From NCBI GenBank assembly GCA_031254035.1, contig JAIRVF010000115.1, forward strand, positions 1 through 35,947: a stretch of DNA of 35,947 nucleotides. The letters are read 5' to 3'. The translations under genes were made by a program, and so were the position numbers. The DNA comes from Paenibacillus sp. Lineage in GTDB: Bacteria > Bacillota > Bacilli > Paenibacillales > Paenibacillaceae. Positions 32,447 through 35,947 of the stretch are shown here, one piece after another. Within the stretch, counting starts at the first letter, position 1. Every line of letters begins with the position of its first letter. The notes beneath the pieces were generated by a model that worked only from the letters and a program-made list of their open reading frames with translations, searched no databases and was not told the DNA's origin.

Positions 32447-33547
32447 ATGATGAAACCGAAATCGCAAATCGTGAATATTCCAGTCTATCAACCGGGAAAA
32501 CCAATTGAAGATGTAAAAAGGGAACTGGGCCTTGATGAGGTCATCAAGCTGGCATCCAACGAGAATCCATACGGACCTTCTCCCAAAGCGAAAGAGGCTA
32601 TTCTCAAGGAGATGGAGAATCTCAGCATTTATCCGGATGGAGGGGCCTTAGAGCTGACAGCTGACCTGGCGGATTTTCTCGGTGTAAACACGAATCAAAT
32701 TATTTTTGGCTGCGGTTCCGATGAAATCATCGCCCTGATTACCCGTGCTTTTTTTGTTCCGGGTGACGAAACCATTATGGCTGACCAGACCTTCTCCGTG
32801 TACAAAAGCAACGCGGACATCGAAGGCGCTGTAAGCATCGAAGTGCCGCTCGTAGATGGAAAACATGATCTGGACGCTATGCTGGCGAAGGTCACTGGCC
32901 GTACCAAAATCATCTGGATCTGCAACCCAAATAACCCGACGGGCACAATCTTGTCTGAACAGGAGCTGACCTCGTTTATAGACAAGGTGCCAGCGGATGT
33001 GATGGTCATTCTGGACGAGGCTTATTTCGAGTTCGTAACGGATTCTTCGTATCCGAACGGGATGCTTTATCTTAATAAATATCCAAATGTTGTTATTTTG
33101 CGGACATTCTCCAAGATCTATGGTTTGGCTTCCCTCCGTATCGGATATGCGGTTGGCCGCCCTGAAGTGATCAAACTGATCAATCAAGTCCGCGAGCCGT
33201 TCAACACGACCCGTGTCGCACAAGCTGCAGCCAAAGCGGCACTGAAGGATCAGGAATACGTTTCGACTTGCCGCGAGGCTAATAGGGCGGGAATCGTTTA
33301 TATTCAGAAGGAATTCGATCGACTCGGCCTGAAATATTTCCCAGGTCATGGAAACTTTATTATGGTGGATGTACGCAAGCCGGCGGTAGAAGTCTTCGAC
33401 TCGCTGCTCCGCAAAGGAATTATCGTCAGAGCTGGCCATAGCAAATATCCGACGTTTATTCGGGTATCGGTTGGTACAGAGGAACAAAATAAAGCATTCA
33501 TTCATGCTCTTGAGCAAGTCTTAAATGAAGAGAAGGCACATGCTTGA
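32447..33547 (+). CDS. hisC: Histidinol-phosphate / aromatic aminotransferase
   Basis: This fold-type I PLP aminotransferase acts in histidine synthesis. In this operon it also makes phenylalanine and tyrosine from their keto acids, as known for B. subtilis HisC. Motifs are LASNENPYGPS (about residues 35-45), CNPNNPTG (about 157-164), the LDEAYFEF region and the PLP-lysine RTFSKIYGLASLRIGY. Two ATGs in tandem (32447, 32450) follow two GTGs; 32447 is chosen, giving 366 residues. Confidence 0.93.
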   Translation: MMKPKSQIVNIPVYQPGKPIEDVKRELGLDEVIKLASNENPYGPSPKAKEAILKEMENLSIYPDGGALELTADLADFLGVNTNQIIFGCGSDEIIALITRAFFVPGDETIMADQTFSVYKSNADIEGAVSIEVPLVDGKHDLDAMLAKVTGRTKIIWICNPNNPTGTILSEQELTSFIDKVPADVMVILDEAYFEFVTDSSYPNGMLYLNKYPNVVILRTFSKIYGLASLRIGYAVGRPEVIKLINQVREPFNTTRVAQAAAKAALKDQEYVSTCREANRAGIVYIQKEFDRLGLKYFPGHGNFIMVDVRKPAVEVFDSLLRKGIIVRAGHSKYPTFIRVSVGTEEQNKAFIHALEQVLNEEKAHA

Positions 33548-33575
33548 GCAGATGCGAACAATTAAGTGAGGTAAC

Positions 33576-34670
33576 ATGAGTACAAAAATAGCGATATTCG
33601 GAGTGGGGCTGATCGGAGGTTCCTTGGCTCTTTGTTTTAAAGGAAAACCAGGGATTACCGTTGTGGGCCATGCCCACCGCCCTGCATCCGTAGAGAAATA
33701 CATGAACCATGGCGTTGTTGATCATGCTACGCTTTCCATTGAGGAAGCGGCTATGGATGCCGATTTCATATTTTTGTGCGTGCCCGTAGGGAATTTGGAC
33801 GAGTACCTCAACAAGCTCAGCCAAATCCCTTTGAAAAAGGGATGCATCATCACGGACGTCGGCAGCACCAAAGCAAGCATCGCCACAGCTGCAGAAAAGC
33901 TGGAGCTCAAAGATGTTTATTTTATCGGTGGCCATCCGATGGCGGGGTCGGAGCGTTCTGGCGTCGAAGCGGCAACGCCGCTTTTGTTCGAGAATGCTTA
34001 TTATGTTCTGACACCTCCACCGGGACTGCCTGATAAGGTTTATGAGTCGTTGGAGCTCCTGCTTACGTATACGCGCGCGAAAATTATTAAAGTGAATCCA
34101 ATCGAGCATGACCGGATCGTAGGGGCCATCAGCCATCTGCCGCATATTATTGCGGTTGCGCTGGTCAACCAGGTATGCGATTACAATGATACCAATCCAT
34201 TGTACCGGAGGTTGGCGGCAGGAGGCTTCCGCGATATTACACGGATTGCTTCCAGTGATCCGATCATCTGGCGGGATATTCTCCTGAACAACCGCGGGGT
34301 TATGCTTCAGATGTTATCAGACTGGAATAAGGGGATATCTGAATTTATTGGGATGCTTGAAATGGAAGACGGGGAGGGCATAACCGAAGCGTTTGCGAAA
34401 GCCAATGATTTCCGCAGCGAGCTTCCAGAGCATCGCAAAGGAATGATTTCTTCGACATTCGATTTGTATATCGATGTGCCTGACCATCCTGGTATTATTG
34501 GCAAAATTACGACCAGACTTGGCGAGAACGATATCAACCTGAGCAATATCCAAATTATTGAGAGTAGGGAAGATGTGCCAGGCATCATGAAGCTGTCTTT
34601 CCGTCTGGAAGAGGATCTTGAGCGGGCTAAAAAGGTACTGCAGAACATGGACTACAGCGTCTCGCTGTAA
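33576..34670 (+). CDS. tyrA: Prephenate dehydrogenase with ACT domain
   Basis: The product oxidises prephenate to 4-hydroxyphenylpyruvate for tyrosine. The NAD fold has GVGLIGGSLAL (about residues 9-19), GGHPMAGSERSG is near 117, and the helical dimer domain follows. The C-terminal ACT domain (about 293-364, DVPDHPGIIGKITTRLGE) is the likely site of allosteric control. GAGGTAAC precedes ATG 33576. In B. subtilis EPSP synthase follows; here it does not. Confidence 0.95.
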   Translation: MSTKIAIFGVGLIGGSLALCFKGKPGITVVGHAHRPASVEKYMNHGVVDHATLSIEEAAMDADFIFLCVPVGNLDEYLNKLSQIPLKKGCIITDVGSTKASIATAAEKLELKDVYFIGGHPMAGSERSGVEAATPLLFENAYYVLTPPPGLPDKVYESLELLLTYTRAKIIKVNPIEHDRIVGAISHLPHIIAVALVNQVCDYNDTNPLYRRLAAGGFRDITRIASSDPIIWRDILLNNRGVMLQMLSDWNKGISEFIGMLEMEDGEGITEAFAKANDFRSELPEHRKGMISSTFDLYIDVPDHPGIIGKITTRLGENDINLSNIQIIESREDVPGIMKLSFRLEEDLERAKKVLQNMDYSVSL

Positions 34671-34708
34671 ACCATGGAAACTTTTTATAATCAAGTTAAA
34701 ATATAGGG

Positions 34709-34737
34709 TTGACAGAATGAAAACGTATACATATAAT
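34709..34737 (+). promoter_or_regulatory. Fully consensus sigma-A promoter downstream of tyrA
   Basis: TTGACA (34709-34714) and TATAAT (34732-34737) are separated by exactly 17 nt. This is the best sigma-A match in the window and no protein gene with good signals follows it closely. Confidence 0.85.
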
Positions 34738-34743
34738 AAAAGT

Positions 34744-34820
34744 ACAGTATGGTTTCTCTCCACTCCTATCCAAATAACTGGCACTATGTGCGACCACCCC
34801 TTAGAGGGTGGCTTTTTTTT
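34744..34820 (+). ncRNA. Candidate small RNA of about 75 nt
   Basis: The transcript would begin about 7 nt after the consensus promoter and end at the CCACCC/GGGTGG terminator with nine T residues (34794-34820). No open frame with a ribosome binding site fits inside. It could be an independent sRNA or the leader of a lost gene. No known RNA family was recognised. Confidence 0.45.
34794..34820 (+). terminator. Terminator with CCACCC stem
   Basis: CCACCC (34794-34799) pairs with GGGTGG (34806-34811) around a 6-nt loop, then C and a run of nine T. It can serve both tyrA read-through and the transcript from 34709. Confidence 0.88.
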
Positions 34821-34832
34821 TGAGATTACAGG

Positions 34833-34970
34833 ATGTATATATTTTTTGATCTGGAAATAGAGCAAATAACGATGTGTGTTGATTTTAGCAATCAGGTTGC
34901 CATCCAACTATACGAAAGCGTGGGCTTTAACAAGGAAGATGTGCTGGATTATTATAAAGTGAAAATTTAA
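34833..34970 (+). pseudogene. Remnant of a GNAT-type acetyltransferase (C-terminal end)
   Basis: The frame from ATG 34833 reads 45 residues. The last 30 contain NQVAIQLYESVGFNKED, the usual end of GNAT acetyltransferases (N..A..LYE..GF). The acetyl-CoA binding part and everything upstream are missing, and the ATG has no ribosome binding site. It is followed by its own terminator. This is best read as a decayed gene left from a rearrangement. Confidence 0.6.
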
Positions 34971-34994
34971 CGCTCCTTCAGGGGCGTTTTTTTG
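34968..34994 (+). terminator. Terminator after the acetyltransferase remnant
   Basis: ACGCTCC pairs with GGGGCGT (one T-G pair) around TTCA and is followed by seven T residues. Confidence 0.8.
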
Positions 34995-35336
34995 TTAAAT
35001 AAATCCATACCCAAAAATATAATATTTCAGCAAATTTTTTTCGGGCTGAACCGTCTAATAGAATACTAAGGGCTTTTTATTCGACAAAAAGCTTGCTGGA
35101 GTAACATGGAAAGACATTATACGCGAGCTAAACCTGACTCTCTCTATTAATTGTGTTACAATACAATAGGCAATTTTGTAGAATCTTTGGGGAAATTGCC
35201 ATCACATAAGGTTTGTGAACATAACAAATCACCTACATGAATATTTTGACCGCAACTTTTTACGGCCTGTTCGGTACTAATATACGACTGAATCGAACGG
35301 GTGTGTTTTTTGTACGGGCGAGGAGGTTACATAAAA
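34995..35336 (+). other. Upstream region of the sigma factor gene
   Basis: No gene is supported. A candidate ECF-type promoter is CGCAAC (about 35253) with CGGTAC 15 nt later, which would suit self-regulation but is a weak match. AGGTTTGT...ACAAATCACCT (about 35207-35233) is an imperfect dyad that could be an operator. The start of the region is AT-rich. Confidence 0.3.
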
Positions 35337-35930
35337 ATGACGGATTCCCAGATGATTAGGGAAATCAAGGAGGGCAATGCTGAGCTCTTCTCTGAATTAA
35401 TGCGCCGTTACCAGCGGAAAATTTTGGCTTTTGTATATCATATGCTTAGAAGCTCCCACTTGGAGCTGATGGCTGAAGACTTATGTTCCGAGACATTCTA
35501 TAAGGCTTTTCGCAGCCTGCATTCCTTTCGAGAAGTGGATGCATCCTTTTCGACGTGGTTGTATACGATTGCACGCAACACCGTGCTAAGCGAGCTGAGA
35601 AAGCAAAAAGGCGCACATGTTCCCTTGGAGGAAAGTGGGATTAACCCAGCTGCGCCCGATGATATTGTTCCGGAACAGGCCATTCTGCGAAATGAAAAGG
35701 TGGGGCTTGTTCGTGAAGCCATAAACAATCTGCCGGAGAAACAGCGGTCTGCCTTAATCCTTCGGGAATACGACCAACTGGACTACCAAGAAATAGCCGA
35801 TATTTTAGGACAAAGCGTCAGTTCGGTTAAATCCTTGCTGTTCAGAGCCCGATCCAGTGTTAAAGTACAGCTGGAACCGTATTTTTATGAGTATAACTTT
35901 GAACAATACGAAGGGATGAAAAGCAGATGA
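35337..35930 (+). CDS. ECF-type RNA polymerase sigma factor
   Basis: The 197 residues hold region 2 (about 22-90, with AEDLCSETFYKAFRSL and the -10 recognition stretch FSTWLYTIARN) and region 4 (about 125-180, NLPEKQRSALILREYDQLDYQEIADILGQSVSSVKSLLFRAR). The C-terminal tail is Tyr/Glu-rich. The start is ATG 35337, 10 nt after GAGGAGGT; an in-frame ATG/GTG-type start at 35301 is less likely. The stop overlaps the next gene by 4 nt (ATGA), the typical layout of a sigma factor with its anti-sigma factor. The target genes are unknown. Confidence 0.92.
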   Translation: MTDSQMIREIKEGNAELFSELMRRYQRKILAFVYHMLRSSHLELMAEDLCSETFYKAFRSLHSFREVDASFSTWLYTIARNTVLSELRKQKGAHVPLEESGINPAAPDDIVPEQAILRNEKVGLVREAINNLPEKQRSALILREYDQLDYQEIADILGQSVSSVKSLLFRARSSVKVQLEPYFYEYNFEQYEGMKSR

Positions 35931-35947
35931 CTTGCGATGAGGCTCAA
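35927..35947 (+). CDS. Start of probable zinc-finger anti-sigma factor (3' truncated)
   Basis: Only MTCDEAQ is visible before the window ends. This start, with Cys at position 3 and an acidic pair next, is common in zf-HC2 anti-sigma factors, and the ATGA overlap with the sigma gene supports it. The identity is inferred from context. Confidence 0.5.

Noticed and set aside
32648..33517. Minus-strand open frame (289 codons) opposite hisC
   Set aside because: It is an antisense shadow of a well-matched aminotransferase; no ribosome binding site and no recognisable domain.
34618..34860. 80-codon plus-strand frame overlapping the end of tyrA
   Set aside because: It runs through the promoter and the terminator and overlaps tyrA in another frame; it has no ribosome binding site and no domain.
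35207..35233. Rex or Fnr operator upstream of the sigma factor
   Set aside because: The left part TTGTGAA fits Rex, but the right half does not mirror it, and the half-site spacing is wrong for Fnr.
1..35947. CRISPR arrays, tRNA or rRNA genes, phage genes, complete insertion sequences
   Set aside because: No regularly spaced direct repeats with unique spacers, no tRNA-like T-arm with acceptor stem, and no transposase or phage domain were seen in reading both strands.

Overview
The window looks like a chromosomal segment of an endospore-forming, low-to-mid GC Gram-positive bacterium, most likely Paenibacillus or a close relative. The gene order follows the Bacillus subtilis ypfA-cmk-ypfD-der-gpsA-spoIVA-hbs-mtrB-hepS-menG-hepT-ndk-cheR-aroFBH-trpEDCFBA-hisC-tyrA region. 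Spore genes (spoVIF, spoIVA), AGGAGG-type ribosome binding sites with TTG/GTG starts, and Bacillales-type T-box and TRAP regulation support this. No tRNA, rRNA, CRISPR array, complete insertion sequence or phage gene was seen.

Layout. Positions 1-5900 hold a truncated PilZ protein gene, ypfB, cmk, plsC, an S1-domain protein gene (ypfD), der and plsY. Positions 5878-11730 hold gpsA, spoVIF, a tightly coupled cluster (DUF2768 membrane protein, 2Fe-2S ferredoxin, nucleotidyltransferase-like protein, second 2Fe-2S ferredoxin), a YphF-like lipoprotein and spoIVA. Positions 11774-14430 are on the minus strand: an NhaC-family transporter behind a T-box leader with a probable tyrosine specifier, translationally coupled to a PqqB-like metallo-beta-lactamase-fold protein. 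Positions 14756-15683 hold hbs, a small unreported 45-codon gene on the minus strand and mtrB (TRAP). Positions 15846-22400 hold an unknown secreted or anchored protein, hepS, menG, a UbiA-family prenyltransferase, ubiX, hepT, ndk and cheR. Positions 22754-34670 hold a 60-aa protein, aroC-aroB-aroH, the trp leader, trpEDCFBA, hisC and tyrA. The window ends with a small RNA candidate, an acetyltransferase remnant, an ECF-type sigma factor and the first codons of its probable anti-sigma partner.

How the genes connect. menG, the UbiA/UbiX pair and hepS/hepT form a quinone block. UbiA plus UbiX beside menG fits the futalosine route to menaquinone rather than the MenA route of B. subtilis. aroC/B/H, trp, hisC and tyrA form the aromatic amino acid supraoperon. 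mtrB encodes the TRAP regulator, and its target is visible at 25828-25875 as ten NAG triplets at an exact 5-nt period upstream of trpE. The T-box in front of the NhaC-family gene suggests tyrosine-responsive transport, so both aromatic branches carry RNA-level control here.

Unexplained structure includes three hairpins ending in a strong terminator between the TRAP attenuator and trpE, two families of dispersed palindromic repeats (one flanking hepT, one at 15.7 and 26.1 kb), a fully consensus sigma-A promoter followed about 60 nt later by a terminator (34709-34820), and the ferredoxin/nucleotidyltransferase cluster between two sporulation genes. All identifications come from reading the sequence and from memory of the families; no database search was run.
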